Below, piece after piece: positions 8,460 to 16,790 of a stretch of DNA of 64,000 bases. The position numbers were made by a program, and so were the translations under genes. The notes beneath the pieces were generated by a model that saw only the letters and a list, made by a program, of their open reading frames with translations, ran no database searches and had not been told where the DNA came from. Every line of letters starts with the position of its first letter. The stretch's first letter is position 1. The stretch lies in the NCBI GenBank assembly GCA_002839315.1, contig PGXV01000002.1, positions 1-64,000 on the forward strand, read 5' to 3'. The DNA comes from Spirochaetae bacterium HGW-Spirochaetae-3. Lineage in GTDB: Bacteria; Spirochaetota; Spirochaetia; Treponematales; UBA12059.

Positions 8460-8933
8460 ATGGACGACACCGATATCCGGGGGCTTTCCGCCGAGGACGC
8501 CAAGGCGTACGCCCTCGAGTTCATGACGGCCCTCAAGGGCCTGGAACGCGACCTGGCGGTCCTCGGCGACGAGGCCGCGACCTGGGCCAAGCGCGTCGAG
8601 CTGGCCGCCGCCAAGGGGTCGGCCGAGCTCGAGGCGGCGGCCCGCGCCAAGCTAGACGAGCTTGCGGCGAAGCGAGCCGGCCTGGAGGCCGAGCGCGTCG
8701 ATCTGGCGGCCAAGGTCGCCCGCATCCGAGAGAAGCTGCCGATGGCCGGCGCCTCGGAGCGGTCCGTCGACCCCGACCTGCTACTGGCCAACCTCAGGAT
8801 GGCCACGGGGCAGGACCCGGACGACGAGGCGGGTCCGGGCACGGCGCGCCTCGAATCGGACATAGCGGCGCTGGGAGCCGACGACGCCCTGGCCGCTCTC
8901 AAGCGCAAGATCGAAGAAAAGAAAAGAGAGTAA
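8460..8933 (+). CDS. hypothetical coiled-coil protein, 157 aa
   Basis: No recognised family. The protein lacks a signal peptide and is nearly all helix, with heptad-like Ala/Leu/Glu/Arg patterns from about residue 20 to 100 (LDELAAKRAGLEAERVDLAA), a flexible acidic Gly/Pro segment, and a short charged tail. It starts 6 nt after the secreted barrel-like protein and is followed 5 nt later by a glycerophosphodiesterase, so it belongs to a three-gene unit. The Shine-Dalgarno site is weak and translation may depend on re-initiation. A scaffold or chaperone role is possible but unsupported. Confidence 0.78.
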   Translation: MDDTDIRGLSAEDAKAYALEFMTALKGLERDLAVLGDEAATWAKRVELAAAKGSAELEAAARAKLDELAAKRAGLEAERVDLAAKVARIREKLPMAGASERSVDPDLLLANLRMATGQDPDDEAGPGTARLESDIAALGADDALAALKRKIEEKKRE

Positions 8934-8938
8934 TCATC

Positions 8939-9721
8939 ATGGCTAGACTGGTACCACTTCCGGAGCGGGACAGGCCGCTCATATTCGCGCATCGAGGGCT
9001 ATCCAGCGAGGCTCCCGAGAATACGATGGCGGCCTTCCGCCTCGCCAAGGACGCGGGCGTCCCGGGCGTCGAGCTCGACATACACCTGACGGCGGACGGC
9101 CGGCTCGTCGTCATCCATGACCATACTACGGCGAGGGTATCGCCCGGCACATCGCTGAACGTCGAGGCCTCGACGATGACCCAGCTGAGGAGCGTCGACA
9201 TAGGCTCCTGGAAGGGCGACCGGTTCAAGGACGAGCGCCCGCCGTTGCTGTCCGAGCTTTTCGAGGAGCTCGGAGGCGACCTGTACTTCGATATAGAGAT
9301 AAAGAGCGCCAAGGCCGAGGACAAGGGACTGGAGGCGGCCTTCGCGAAGCTACTGGCGGATTTCAGGTTCGGAGCCGAGCGCATCGTCGTGTCCAGCTTC
9401 AATCCCATCGCGATCAAGCGCTTCAAGACGCTATGCCCCTCGGTACCCACGGCCATCATCTACTGCGTCGACGACGATGTACCCGCCTACCTGCGTCACG
9501 GAGAGGGGCGATGGATCGGACATACCGATTTCCTGAAACCGAAGCATACGCAGGCTACCAAGGCCGGGCTCGCGCTGGGAAGGCTCGTAGGAGGCCGAAA
9601 GGTCATCCCCTGGACGATAGACGACCCGGCGGTAGCCGCCCGCGTCCTTTCTATTGGATGCGACGGCGTCATATCCAATATGCCCCATAGGCTCGGCCTA
9701 CCGGGCTTCGCCAAGGCGTAA
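8939..9721 (+). CDS. glycerophosphodiester phosphodiesterase
   Basis: Hydrolyses glycerophosphodiesters to glycerol-3-phosphate and an alcohol. The 260-aa protein has GDPD motifs: AHRGLSSEAPENT near residues 16-28 (catalytic His, metal-binding Glu), ELDIHLTADGRLVVIHDHT (second catalytic His, metal Glu/Asp) and later EIKS. No signal peptide is seen, so it is likely cytoplasmic (UgpQ-like rather than periplasmic GlpQ). The ATG at 8939 begins the family homology; longer readings run into the previous gene. Its product could feed the GlpA-type dehydrogenase encoded at 16.8-18.2 kb. A strong terminator follows. Confidence 0.93.
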   Translation: MARLVPLPERDRPLIFAHRGLSSEAPENTMAAFRLAKDAGVPGVELDIHLTADGRLVVIHDHTTARVSPGTSLNVEASTMTQLRSVDIGSWKGDRFKDERPPLLSELFEELGGDLYFDIEIKSAKAEDKGLEAAFAKLLADFRFGAERIVVSSFNPIAIKRFKTLCPSVPTAIIYCVDDDVPAYLRHGEGRWIGHTDFLKPKHTQATKAGLALGRLVGGRKVIPWTIDDPAVAARVLSIGCDGVISNMPHRLGLPGFAKA

Positions 9722-9742
9722 ATCCCGACGCCCCGCTACAAG

Positions 9743-9769
9743 GCGCCGCCCGCCCGGGCGGCGCTTTTA
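9743..9769 (+). terminator. intrinsic terminator after glycerophosphodiesterase
   Basis: Perfect 10-bp inverted repeat (9743-9752 with 9755-9764, GC-only) followed by TTTT. Confidence 0.75.
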
Positions 9770-9851
9770 TTATCTCCCGCGCGGTTGTATATTCTTCACG
9801 CGGGCCACGGGTTTCGCTATACGGGTCCGCGCACCGATGAAAGGACGCAGT

Positions 9852-10379
9852 ATGAACCAAATCGATGGAGCCGAGCCCAGACCCGCCTCGCAGGGAGGCC
9901 CGAGGCAGAAGATATTCAACGCGGTCGGCTGGCTGGCGTTCGCGCTTCTCCTCCCGCCGGCGCTGGCGATGTTCGGCCTGCCGCAACTACAGACCGCGAT
10001 AGAGGCAAGGCTCGGGGGCTGGGGCTCGCCCATCGCGCTCGTCGTCTACTTCTACGTCGTGCTGTTCCTCCGCGTATTCTTCGGGTCCGATCAGCGCTAT
10101 ACCCCGGTCCTGCTGGGCTACGCGGTCAGTTTCATCTTTTTCTCCAACTCGCTCGACATAGGATTCATGCGCTGGCTACGAGACCTGAGCGCCGGCGTCC
10201 CGTTCCTGTCGTATCCGTTCATGAGCTTCATCGCCGGCATCGTGACGATATTCCTCTCCAACGCTCTTTCTGGAGCCCGGAAAGCCAACTGGGTCATCGA
10301 CGTCGTAGTCCTCGTCGCGCTGCCGGCCGGAGCGCTGGTCGCGGCCGGGATATACCTGCCGGGTCTATTGGGCTTCTAG
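9852..10379 (+). CDS. integral membrane protein of unknown function, 175 aa
   Basis: Unrecognised. After about 20 polar residues there are four to five hydrophobic segments: near 24-45, 60-75 (IALVVYFYVVLFLRVFF), 88-100, 118-135 and 145-170. Nothing catalytic is visible. AAAGGA lies 7 nt before the ATG at 9852; another in-frame ATG at 9837 would add five residues. It is followed after 5 nt by a TPR protein gene, so the pair is probably one operon. A membrane anchor or small channel-like role cannot be distinguished. Confidence 0.78.
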   Translation: MNQIDGAEPRPASQGGPRQKIFNAVGWLAFALLLPPALAMFGLPQLQTAIEARLGGWGSPIALVVYFYVVLFLRVFFGSDQRYTPVLLGYAVSFIFFSNSLDIGFMRWLRDLSAGVPFLSYPFMSFIAGIVTIFLSNALSGARKANWVIDVVVLVALPAGALVAAGIYLPGLLGF

Positions 10380-10384
10380 CGCCC

Positions 10385-10909
10385 ATGGCGGACGCGAGCT
10401 CCCTGGCGGCCGAGGGGATACGGTATCTCGAGGCCGCACGATACGAAGAGGCCTCGCTGGCGTTCATCGAGGCGCGGCGGCTCGACCCCGGCTCGGCCGA
10501 CCTGGCCTTCGACCTCGGCCTGGCGCGGCTGCGCGACGGCCGGGCTCGAGACGCCCGCGCGGCCTTCGAGGAAGCCCTAGCCCTGGGCGGAGAGAACGCC
10601 GACCTCCTGTGCGACCTCGGGCTAGCGCTCTACGAGCTCGGCAAGGAAGACGATGCGGAGCGACGCTATAGACGGGCGCTCGAGCTCGATCCGGGCCACG
10701 CCGAGGCGAACAACGACCTCGGGGTCCTCGAATTCGGTCGCGGAGCCTACGCCGAGGCGAGGTCGCTGTTCCGGCGCGCCGTAGAGTCCAGGGAACTTTA
10801 TTACGACGCGTGGTTCAACCTACGCGACGCCTGCGCCGAGCTGGGGCTCGAAGACGAGCGATACGCCGCGCAGGCCGTGCTCGACCGGCTGGATTCGGTT
10901 TCAGGCTAA
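10385..10909 (+). CDS. TPR-repeat protein, 174 aa
   Basis: Soluble protein built almost wholly of tetratricopeptide repeats. At least four 34-residue units can be aligned, with the typical W/L-x2-G/A-Y/L-A/F spacing: AARYEEASLAFIEARRLDPG, ARDARAAFEEALALGG, EDDAERRYRRALELDPG and YAEARSLFRRAVESRE. No signal peptide or membrane segment is present. TPR arrays are protein-binding scaffolds; the partner may be the membrane protein encoded 5 nt upstream. The start lacks a clear ribosome site, consistent with re-initiation after the upstream stop. Confidence 0.85.
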   Translation: MADASSLAAEGIRYLEAARYEEASLAFIEARRLDPGSADLAFDLGLARLRDGRARDARAAFEEALALGGENADLLCDLGLALYELGKEDDAERRYRRALELDPGHAEANNDLGVLEFGRGAYAEARSLFRRAVESRELYYDAWFNLRDACAELGLEDERYAAQAVLDRLDSVSG

Positions 10910-10950
10910 ACGTTTTTCATCTTTCGCTTCCTCGTTTGTCGCGCAGGGTA

Positions 10951-10983
10951 TATAATCTGTACCCCCTCCGGATAGCCGGGGGG
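10951..10983 (+). promoter_or_regulatory. promoter -10 and leader hairpin of nucleotidase gene
   Basis: Consensus TATAAT at 10951-10956 is followed in the leader by a hairpin: CCCCC-T-CCGG (10962-10971), loop ATAG, CCGG-GGGG (10976-10983). AAGGAGG then precedes the ATG at 11004. The hairpin sits at the predicted 5' end and may protect the mRNA. Confidence 0.5.
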
Positions 10984-11003
10984 AATAAGTCAAGGAGGAA
11001 CCC

Positions 11004-12881
11004 ATGCGAAAGACGTTCAAGACGATCCTCGCGGCTCTAGTCTCGTTGGCGATCGTATTCTCGATCGCCTCGTGCGCCCACCCGTTCGAGAAGTTCGCGG
11101 ACACGCCGCTCAAGCTCACCTTCATAGAGACCACCGATATTCACGGCGCGATCTTCCCGTACGATTTCATCACCGGCAAGACGCTGGACACCTCGATGGC
11201 GCAGGTCGCCACCCTCGTCGCCCAGAAGCGCGCGCAGGGCGAGGTCGTGCTGATGGACGACGGCGACGTGCTCCAGGGCCAGCCGACCGTCTATTACTAC
11301 AACTTCCAGAAGACCGATACGCCGCACATCTGGGGCGACGTCCTCAACTACCTCGGATACGACGTCGCGACGATGGGTAACCATGACGTCGAGGCGGGCC
11401 ATCCCGTCTACGACAAGCTGGCCAAGGAAGTCAAGGCGCCGATGATATGCGCCAACATCGTCAAGGAAGGCACCGACGAGCCGTACTTCCCGCCGTACGC
11501 CATCATCACCCGCCAGGGCGTCAAGATCGCGGTCCTCGGCCTTACCGAGCCAAAGATCACCGAGCAGCTCCCCAACGCCTTCTGGTCGGGCATGGACGTG
11601 CTCGACATGGTCGAGACGGCCAAGAAGTGGGTGCCGATCATCCAGGCCAAGGAGAAGCCCGACATGCTGATCGGCCTCTTCCACGCCGGCGTCGACTACA
11701 CCTACGGCGGGCAGACCGCCGACACCCCGTCAAACGAGAGCGCCAGCCAGCTCGTCGTCGAGCGCGTCGCCGGATTCGACTTTATCTTCGTCGGGCACGA
11801 CCACGCCGGATGGGAAGGCAAGGGCTACGATCCCGCCACCAAGTCCAAGAGCGTAGACGTCAAGGACCCTTCCGGCAAGATCGTACCGATATACGGCGGG
11901 CTCGCCGGCGCCTCCGCTATCCCGGTAGTCGAGGTCAGCCTCCAGTGGGACTCGGCCGCCAAGACCTGGAAGAAGGACGTCGCGGGTAGCCTCGTGCCGC
12001 TCAAGGGCGTCGCCGCCGACGCCGCGTTCCTCGCCAAGTTCGATCCCGCAAAGGCCGAGCTGATGGCCTGGGTAGAGCGACCGATCGGCAAGATGGTCGG
12101 CAAGATAACCAGCGACGAGGCGATGTTCGGCGATTCCGCCTTCGTCGACCTGATCAACCGCATCCAGCTCGAGCTCTGCGCCGACCCGACGATGGGCCTC
12201 AAGCCCGCCCAGATATCGATAGCCGCCCCTCTAGACCAGAACGCGTACCTGCCGACCACGGCCGACGGCACCATCAAGGTGCGCGACATGTTCAGCCTCT
12301 ACAAGTACGAGAATTTCATGTACACGATGGACCTGACGGGCGAGCAGATCGTCAAGTTCCTTGAATTCAACTACGGCAAGCAGTTCGCCACGATGACAGG
12401 CCCGAGCGACCAGCTCATCGCCTTCGTAATGGGTCCCGACGGCAAGCCCGTCTTCAACGCCAGGTACAACAGCTACGACACGGTAACGCGGGCGTATAAC
12501 TACGACGCCCTCGCCGGCATCAAGTACACGGTCGACGTATCCAAGCCGGCCGGCTCGCGCATCAAGGTCATATCGATGAGCGACGGCAAGCCGTTCGAGC
12601 TCGGCAGGACCTACTCGGTCGCGATCAACTCCTATCGCGGCTCGGGCGGCGGCGGACACCTGACCGCCGGCGTCGGCCTCCCCGCCGACAGGCTCAAGAA
12701 GCTGGAGCTCGTCACGTCCAGCACGACGAAGGACCTCCGCTTCTACATGCTCAAGTGGTTCGAGAAGCAGGTCGGCCCGATCGAGGTCAAGCGCGACGAC
12801 AACTGGAAGGTCATCCCCGAGGACTGGGCGGCAGCCGGCAAGGCGAATTCCTACCCCCTGATGTACCCGCCCAAGAAGTAA
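11004..12881 (+). CDS. lipoprotein 5'-nucleotidase / 2',3'-cyclic phosphodiesterase family
   Basis: Exported dimetal phosphoesterase of the UshA/CpdB family, 625 aa. A lipoprotein signal (SIASC, Cys near residue 24) anchors it. The metallophosphatase domain has TTDIHGAIFPYDF, DGDVLQGQP, GNHDVEAGHP and GHDHAG, giving the full set of metal ligands. The C-terminal 5'-nucleotidase domain (about residues 360-590) contains GSGGGGHLTAG near the end, the adenine/nucleotide-binding region. It should strip phosphate from extracytoplasmic nucleotides for salvage. Monocistronic by spacing, with its own TATAAT promoter and AAGGAGG site. Confidence 0.92.
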   Translation: MRKTFKTILAALVSLAIVFSIASCAHPFEKFADTPLKLTFIETTDIHGAIFPYDFITGKTLDTSMAQVATLVAQKRAQGEVVLMDDGDVLQGQPTVYYYNFQKTDTPHIWGDVLNYLGYDVATMGNHDVEAGHPVYDKLAKEVKAPMICANIVKEGTDEPYFPPYAIITRQGVKIAVLGLTEPKITEQLPNAFWSGMDVLDMVETAKKWVPIIQAKEKPDMLIGLFHAGVDYTYGGQTADTPSNESASQLVVERVAGFDFIFVGHDHAGWEGKGYDPATKSKSVDVKDPSGKIVPIYGGLAGASAIPVVEVSLQWDSAAKTWKKDVAGSLVPLKGVAADAAFLAKFDPAKAELMAWVERPIGKMVGKITSDEAMFGDSAFVDLINRIQLELCADPTMGLKPAQISIAAPLDQNAYLPTTADGTIKVRDMFSLYKYENFMYTMDLTGEQIVKFLEFNYGKQFATMTGPSDQLIAFVMGPDGKPVFNARYNSYDTVTRAYNYDALAGIKYTVDVSKPAGSRIKVISMSDGKPFELGRTYSVAINSYRGSGGGGHLTAGVGLPADRLKKLELVTSSTTKDLRFYMLKWFEKQVGPIEVKRDDNWKVIPEDWAAAGKANSYPLMYPPKK

Positions 12882-12907
12882 GCGAAAAGGCTATCGGCTA
12901 AAAGAAC

Positions 12908-12946
12908 GGGTCCGGGCTCCCGAGGAGGGGTCCGGGCTTGCTTTTT
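12908..12946 (+). terminator. possible terminator after nucleotidase gene
   Basis: Two direct copies of an 11-nt GC-rich word (12908-12918 and 12928-12938) enclose CTCC-CGA-GGAG, which can fold with CCGG/CCGG outside it; TTTTT follows. The fold is imperfect. Confidence 0.35.
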
Positions 12947-13048
12947 ACAGGTACCGTTCGTATCTTTTCTATATAGCGAACGCCCTTGGGTTCGCTACGG
13001 CCCGCTCCGTACGGAGGGGCATACGATACCGCCTTATGGGGGATTCCT

Positions 13049-13591
13049 ATGAAAGGCAACCGCATGTACGTCGACATCGGATCGATGCTCGACGAGATCT
13101 TCGACGCCGCCAAGACCTTCGGCGACCAGATGAAAGACAATTTCGGCCCGGGATTCGACGGCCACGCAGGGCCCAGGCCCAATCCGTGGTTCGGGAATAT
13201 GGACCAGGACGAGAATTCCGACTGGTACCCGAGCTTCTCCTACCCGCCTATGAACATCTTCCTTACCCAGGAACGTTCCATGGTATTCGAGCTGGCGCTG
13301 TCCGGCTTCGACGAGAAGGATATCAGCCTGTCGTTCCAGGGCGATTACATGGTCTTCTCCGCCCGCATCAGCCTGGAGGAGGCTCCCGAGGAAGACGTGC
13401 GCTACTTCAAGCGCCGACTCAAGCTCAAGGACATCGACAAGCAGAAGTACTACGTGCCCGCCGAGAAATTCGACCAGGCCGCCGTCAAGGCGGTCTTCAA
13501 GAACGGCATACTACGCGTCACGGTTCCGCCGAAGGAAACGGGCGAGCCTAACGAAGGCATAAAGATAGAGATCGTCAAGGAAGGCGATTGA
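13049..13591 (+). CDS. small heat-shock protein (Hsp20/alpha-crystallin family)
   Basis: ATP-independent holdase chaperone, 180 aa. The N-terminal arm is Met/Phe/Gly/Pro-rich. The alpha-crystallin domain runs from about residue 65 to 165, with FELALSGFDEKDISLSFQGD and the hallmark NGILRVTVPP near residue 150; a short charged tail follows. The start at 13049 (MKGNRMYVD) is chosen because GGGGGA lies 5 nt upstream; a longer in-frame reading from 12986 covers non-coding sequence. Stands alone, with a clean terminator 40 nt after the stop. Confidence 0.88.
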   Translation: MKGNRMYVDIGSMLDEIFDAAKTFGDQMKDNFGPGFDGHAGPRPNPWFGNMDQDENSDWYPSFSYPPMNIFLTQERSMVFELALSGFDEKDISLSFQGDYMVFSARISLEEAPEEDVRYFKRRLKLKDIDKQKYYVPAEKFDQAAVKAVFKNGILRVTVPPKETGEPNEGIKIEIVKEGD

Positions 13592-13628
13592 CGCGAAGGC
13601 CCGGCTGAACGGGTCGCGGAGCGAAAGG

Positions 13629-13654
13629 AAGGACGGGCGGAAGCCCGTCCTTTT
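13629..13654 (+). terminator. intrinsic terminator after Hsp20 gene
   Basis: Perfect 10-bp stem AAGGACGGGC / GCCCGTCCTT around the tetraloop GGAA, then T residues. It may also serve weakly for the convergent anti-sigma operon. Confidence 0.8.
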
Positions 13655-13671
13655 CATTCATAACGGTTAGA

Positions 13672-14136
13672 TCAAGCGGTACGGCGGCGCGGCGCGGAAC
13701 CGCGCTGCTTCAGGCGACAGGAGAACTCGTCGAGGTGGCTCATCACGAATACGCCCGCGTACAGGGTCACGAAGGAACCGAGGGCGAGCGACATCGGGAA
13801 GGTAAAGCCCGAACCGTACGCGGCCTTAAGCGCGTTGAATTCCCCCATCAGCGGAATGAGGGCGACGGAGGCGACTATGACGAATCCCGCTACGAGCCAA
13901 TCGCGCATCGATACCATGCGCCTCGGGGCGGGCGAGAAGGGAAGCAAGGCGGCGACCCTCGGCACGATGTCGGCGGACGAGGCGAGATCCGGCATCCGGT
14001 ATAGCGACACGGCCGCCTTGAGGGCGACGGCTTCCCGAGCGCAGGATGGACAGGCGCGGCTATGCAGTATCATGTCCATAGGCAAGGCCTCGTTGTCCAA
14101 TCCATCCAGGAGCGTCAAGAATCGATCGCAAGTCAT
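13672..14136 (-). CDS. zinc-finger (ZAS-type) transmembrane anti-sigma factor
   Basis: 154-aa anti-sigma factor for the sigma factor encoded directly upstream. The zinc anti-sigma motif H25-x3-C29-x2-C32 is present, and the N-terminal helix around it would bind the sigma factor. Two membrane helices follow (about 81-98 and 106-124), with a short basic cytoplasmic tail. The ATG at 14136 overlaps the sigma stop codon by 4 nt. Its signal (envelope or redox stress acting on the Cys pair) is unknown. Confidence 0.85.
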   Translation of the reverse strand: MTCDRFLTLLDGLDNEALPMDMILHSRACPSCAREAVALKAAVSLYRMPDLASSADIVPRVAALLPFSPAPRRMVSMRDWLVAGFVIVASVALIPLMGEFNALKAAYGSGFTFPMSLALGSFVTLYAGVFVMSHLDEFSCRLKQRGSAPRRRTA

Positions 14137-14690
14137 AGGGAACTCTCCTCGGCGCCGAGCGCCTTCCGCAAGTCGCGTTTCGCCCTGAAAACGTGCGACT
14201 TTATCGTGTTGACCGGAAACCCGGTCGCGATTCCTATATCCTCGTACTTCATGCCTTCCCTGAAGAACAGATCCAGGCATACGGCGTACTTCTCGGGGAG
14301 GGCGGCCATCGCCCGCCGGAGCGCCGCCGCCGTCTCGGAGCGTATATGCTCGTCCTCAGGGGACAGCGACCGGACATCGATAGGATCCGAATCCAGGGGC
14401 TCGTACCGGCCGGCCTTGCGCCTGGCGTTTATGCCCGCGTTGTAGGCGATACGGGTAAGCCAGGTAGAGAAGCTCGACCGGCCCTTGAAACCCGCGAGCC
14501 CTACGTACGCCTTTACGAACACGTCCTGCGCGAAATCCTCCGCCTCATCCGCGTCCTTGAAGAACCCGTAGCCCAAGCGCAGGATCCGGCGCTGATAGCG
14601 ATGCACCAACGCGCTGAACGCGTCGGTATCGCCGTCGAGCACGCGGGCAATAATATCCTCGTCGGCCGCCTCGGATCCGCTCGGGTTCAT
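14133..14690 (-). CDS. ECF-family RNA polymerase sigma factor
   Basis: Alternative sigma factor of 185 aa with only regions 2 and 4. Region 2 is FSALVHRYQRRILRLGYGF through DAEDFAQDVFVKAY and FKGRSSFSTWLTRIAYN; region 4 is LPEKYAVCLDLFFREGMKYEDIG followed by the helix-turn-helix TGFPVNTIKSHVFRAKRDLR. It starts inside the stop of an upstream membrane-protein gene (4-nt overlap) and overlaps the anti-sigma gene by 4 nt, the usual sigma/anti-sigma pairing. Region 4 carries an extra Cys. Target promoters are not identifiable in this window. Confidence 0.95.
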   Translation of the reverse strand: MNPSGSEAADEDIIARVLDGDTDAFSALVHRYQRRILRLGYGFFKDADEAEDFAQDVFVKAYVGLAGFKGRSSFSTWLTRIAYNAGINARRKAGRYEPLDSDPIDVRSLSPEDEHIRSETAAALRRAMAALPEKYAVCLDLFFREGMKYEDIGIATGFPVNTIKSHVFRAKRDLRKALGAEESSL

Positions 14691-15037
14691 TTCGCGCGAT
14701 TAATGGCGCGCAACGTATAGAAGACCAGGAAACCGACGCCTACGGATAAAGGGATGAGCCCGCCGAGCAGGGTATATCCGGTCGAGGCTGCGACGAGGAA
14801 GAACAAGGTCAAGGTAAGCCCGACCGCCACGAGCAGTATCCCCGCCAGCAAGGCGAACGTATCGATGTCGACGGGTCTCGGCGCATACGTCCCCTTGTTG
14901 ATCATCAGCATACGCTCGCGATGATTCCACAGAATGTAAAAGAATACGACGGTGCAACCCATCACGATCCCGACTATAGGGATTATCGACAAGATAACCT
15001 TCGACGCTCCCGCTAATTGCGATGCTACGTTTTCCAT
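14687..15037 (-). CDS. small membrane protein (DUF6249-like), first gene of sigma operon
   Basis: 116-aa protein with three to four hydrophobic helices: about 14-36, 60-85 and 88-108. The segment FFYILWNHRERMLMINKG resembles a family commonly found beside ECF sigma/anti-sigma pairs and often called DUF6249; that label is from memory of the pattern and not checked. GGAG lies 7-8 nt before the ATG and TATACT further up. Leading the operon and overlapping the sigma gene by 4 nt, it could be a third component of the signalling circuit. Confidence 0.8.
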   Translation of the reverse strand: MENVASQLAGASKVILSIIPIVGIVMGCTVVFFYILWNHRERMLMINKGTYAPRPVDIDTFALLAGILLVAVGLTLTLFFLVAASTGYTLLGGLIPLSVGVGFLVFYTLRAINRAK

Positions 15038-15128
15038 TTATGCTCCGCTTCGTAGTATACTCTATAAAGCCCGCTCTGTACGGGGCACTACCGTTTAGAC
15101 AAGGGAAATGACGCGCGGTTGCGAGTAA

Positions 15129-15509
15129 TCACTTCATGGTTCTCGTCGCAATGACGTCGACGCCCGATCCCTTGTAATCCTCTATGAGGACGTCTCCGCG
15201 GCTCACGGGCAGGCGGACGCGTAGCGCGTAGATAGCCGCGAGGAGCTCGGGAACGTCCTGCTTCGGATAGGCCGCGGTGCTCCTGACCGGCAGGCGGGAT
15301 ACCTCGCCCAGCGCACGCTCCCCGGCGCCGTCGTCCTGGATGGTCGCGGTGGCGCTTACGACTCGCTTCGGGGCCAGCAATTCCTCGTTCGCGTATTTTA
15401 TACCTCGGGGACAGCGGTTGCCGGTCACCGCGAGGCTACCGTCCTGCTGCCTGTCCACGGTCAGCCGGCAACCCATCGGGCAGGTAATGCATATCAATTC
15501 TTCGCTCAC
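15129..15509 (-). CDS. DUF1667-family protein with Cys motifs
   Basis: 126-aa protein with CITCPMGC near residues 7-14 and a further Cys in NRCPRG, followed by a domain with PKRVVSATATI and a C-terminal VDVIATR. This is the DUF1667 pattern; the family is usually encoded directly after GlpA-type and FAD/NAD oxidoreductase genes, as here. It probably forms an electron-transfer or metal-binding subunit of an anaerobic glycerol-3-phosphate dehydrogenase-like complex. It is the last gene of the operon, 24 nt after the preceding stop. Confidence 0.88.
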   Translation of the reverse strand: MSEELICITCPMGCRLTVDRQQDGSLAVTGNRCPRGIKYANEELLAPKRVVSATATIQDDGAGERALGEVSRLPVRSTAAYPKQDVPELLAAIYALRVRLPVSRGDVLIEDYKGSGVDVIATRTMK

Positions 15510-15533
15510 GATGTCCTCCTCATTCCGCCCGGC

Positions 15534-16790
15534 TCAGGTGACGGAGATCTCGACGACCGGCTCCGGAGTTCCGACGGCCGACGCCAGGTCCTTCGGCCCC
15601 AATTCGAGCGCTATCATCTCCGACGGCTGGATATGGTTCTTCTTGACGCTCTTGACGACCCGGTTGTTCACCTTGACCTCGAGCACGGCGTCGTTCTTGA
15701 CGATGAGCGTCCTCATGTAGAGCTTGTTGACCGCGTCGAGGTCGACGCGTCCCGGCGCAGAATACCGGATGTTCGGCCCCGCCTTTATCCTCGCCTCGGC
15801 CTTGGGCCGCTCGCCCTTGAGCCAGCGGGCCGCGTGCCCGCCCGCCCGCCGGGCCTCCTCGACGACGTAGTCGACCAGGTCGTGCACGTGCAGTACGTTG
15901 CCGCACGCGAACACGCCGGGGACGTTGGTCATCAGCATGGAATCGACGTTCGGGCCGTTCGTCATCGGGTTGAGCTCGACCCCGGCCATCTTTGACAGCT
16001 CGTTCTCCGGGACGAGCCCCACGGAGAGGAGCACGGTGTCGCACGGGATGACGAAGGCCTTCTCGTGCTGCATCGCGCCGTTCTCGATGGGCGTTATCTC
16101 TACGCCCTCCACGCGGTCCTTGCCGATGATGTTGGTGGTCAGGTGGGACAGGTACAGCGGTATGCCGAAATCGTGCAGGCACTGCACGATATTGCGCGTC
16201 AGCCCCGACGGGTACGGCAGTATCTCGACGACCGCGTGCACCTTGCAGCCGACCCAGCTCATGCGCCGGGCCATGATGAGACCGATGTCCCCCGACCCTA
16301 TGATGACCACGTCCTTGCCGGGGACCATGCCCTCGATATTGACGAGCCGCTGGGCGAGGCCGGCGGTATACACGCCGGCGGGCCTGTCCCCGGGGATGCG
16401 GATGTTGCCGCGGTTGCGCTCCCGGCAGCCCATCGCCAGCACGACGACGCGCCCGCTCAGGCGCATGACGCCGTACTTGCCCGAATAGCAGTACAGCGTC
16501 TTGACGTCGCCGGACGCGTCCAGCTCCATCACCGTGGAGCCCGTGAAGGACTTGATGCCGGTACCCGCCAGCCGTTCCTCTATCTTCTCGGCGAACTCGG
16601 GGCCGGACAGCTCCTCGTTGAACTCTATCAGTCCGAAGCCGTTATGGATGCACTGGGTGAGGATACCGCCGAGGGATTCCTCGCGCTCGACGATAGCGCA
16701 CGAGAAGCCCGCCTTGTCTAGCTCCAGGGCCGCGGCCATACCGGCCGCCCCGCCGCCTATCACTATGGAATCGAAGCTGAGGTCCTTCAT
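15534..16790 (-). CDS. NAD(P)/FAD-dependent oxidoreductase, glp operon second subunit
   Basis: 418-aa pyridine nucleotide-disulphide-type flavoprotein. An N-terminal FAD motif is IVIGGGAAGMAAALELDKAG, a Cys follows in GGILTQCIHNGFG, and a second nucleotide-binding motif is VVIIGSGDIGLIMARR near residue 155. The C-terminal part has the family GNVLHVHDLVDYVV. The start ATG (16790) overlaps the glpA-like stop by 4 nt. With its neighbours it parallels the three-gene GlpA/flavoprotein/DUF1667 arrangement known from Thermotoga. It likely passes electrons from glycerol-3-phosphate oxidation to a pyridine nucleotide or other carrier. Confidence 0.9.
   Translation of the reverse strand: MKDLSFDSIVIGGGAAGMAAALELDKAGFSCAIVEREESLGGILTQCIHNGFGLIEFNEELSGPEFAEKIEERLAGTGIKSFTGSTVMELDASGDVKTLYCYSGKYGVMRLSGRVVVLAMGCRERNRGNIRIPGDRPAGVYTAGLAQRLVNIEGMVPGKDVVIIGSGDIGLIMARRMSWVGCKVHAVVEILPYPSGLTRNIVQCLHDFGIPLYLSHLTTNIIGKDRVEGVEITPIENGAMQHEKAFVIPCDTVLLSVGLVPENELSKMAGVELNPMTNGPNVDSMLMTNVPGVFACGNVLHVHDLVDYVVEEARRAGGHAARWLKGERPKAEARIKAGPNIRYSAPGRVDLDAVNKLYMRTLIVKNDAVLEVKVNNRVVKSVKKNHIQPSEMIALELGPKDLASAVGTPEPVVEISVT

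Noticed and set aside
9785-10384. Long in-frame extension upstream of the TPR gene
   Set aside because: It overlaps the membrane-protein gene in another frame and encodes an Arg-rich, low-complexity sequence typical of a GC-rich shadow.
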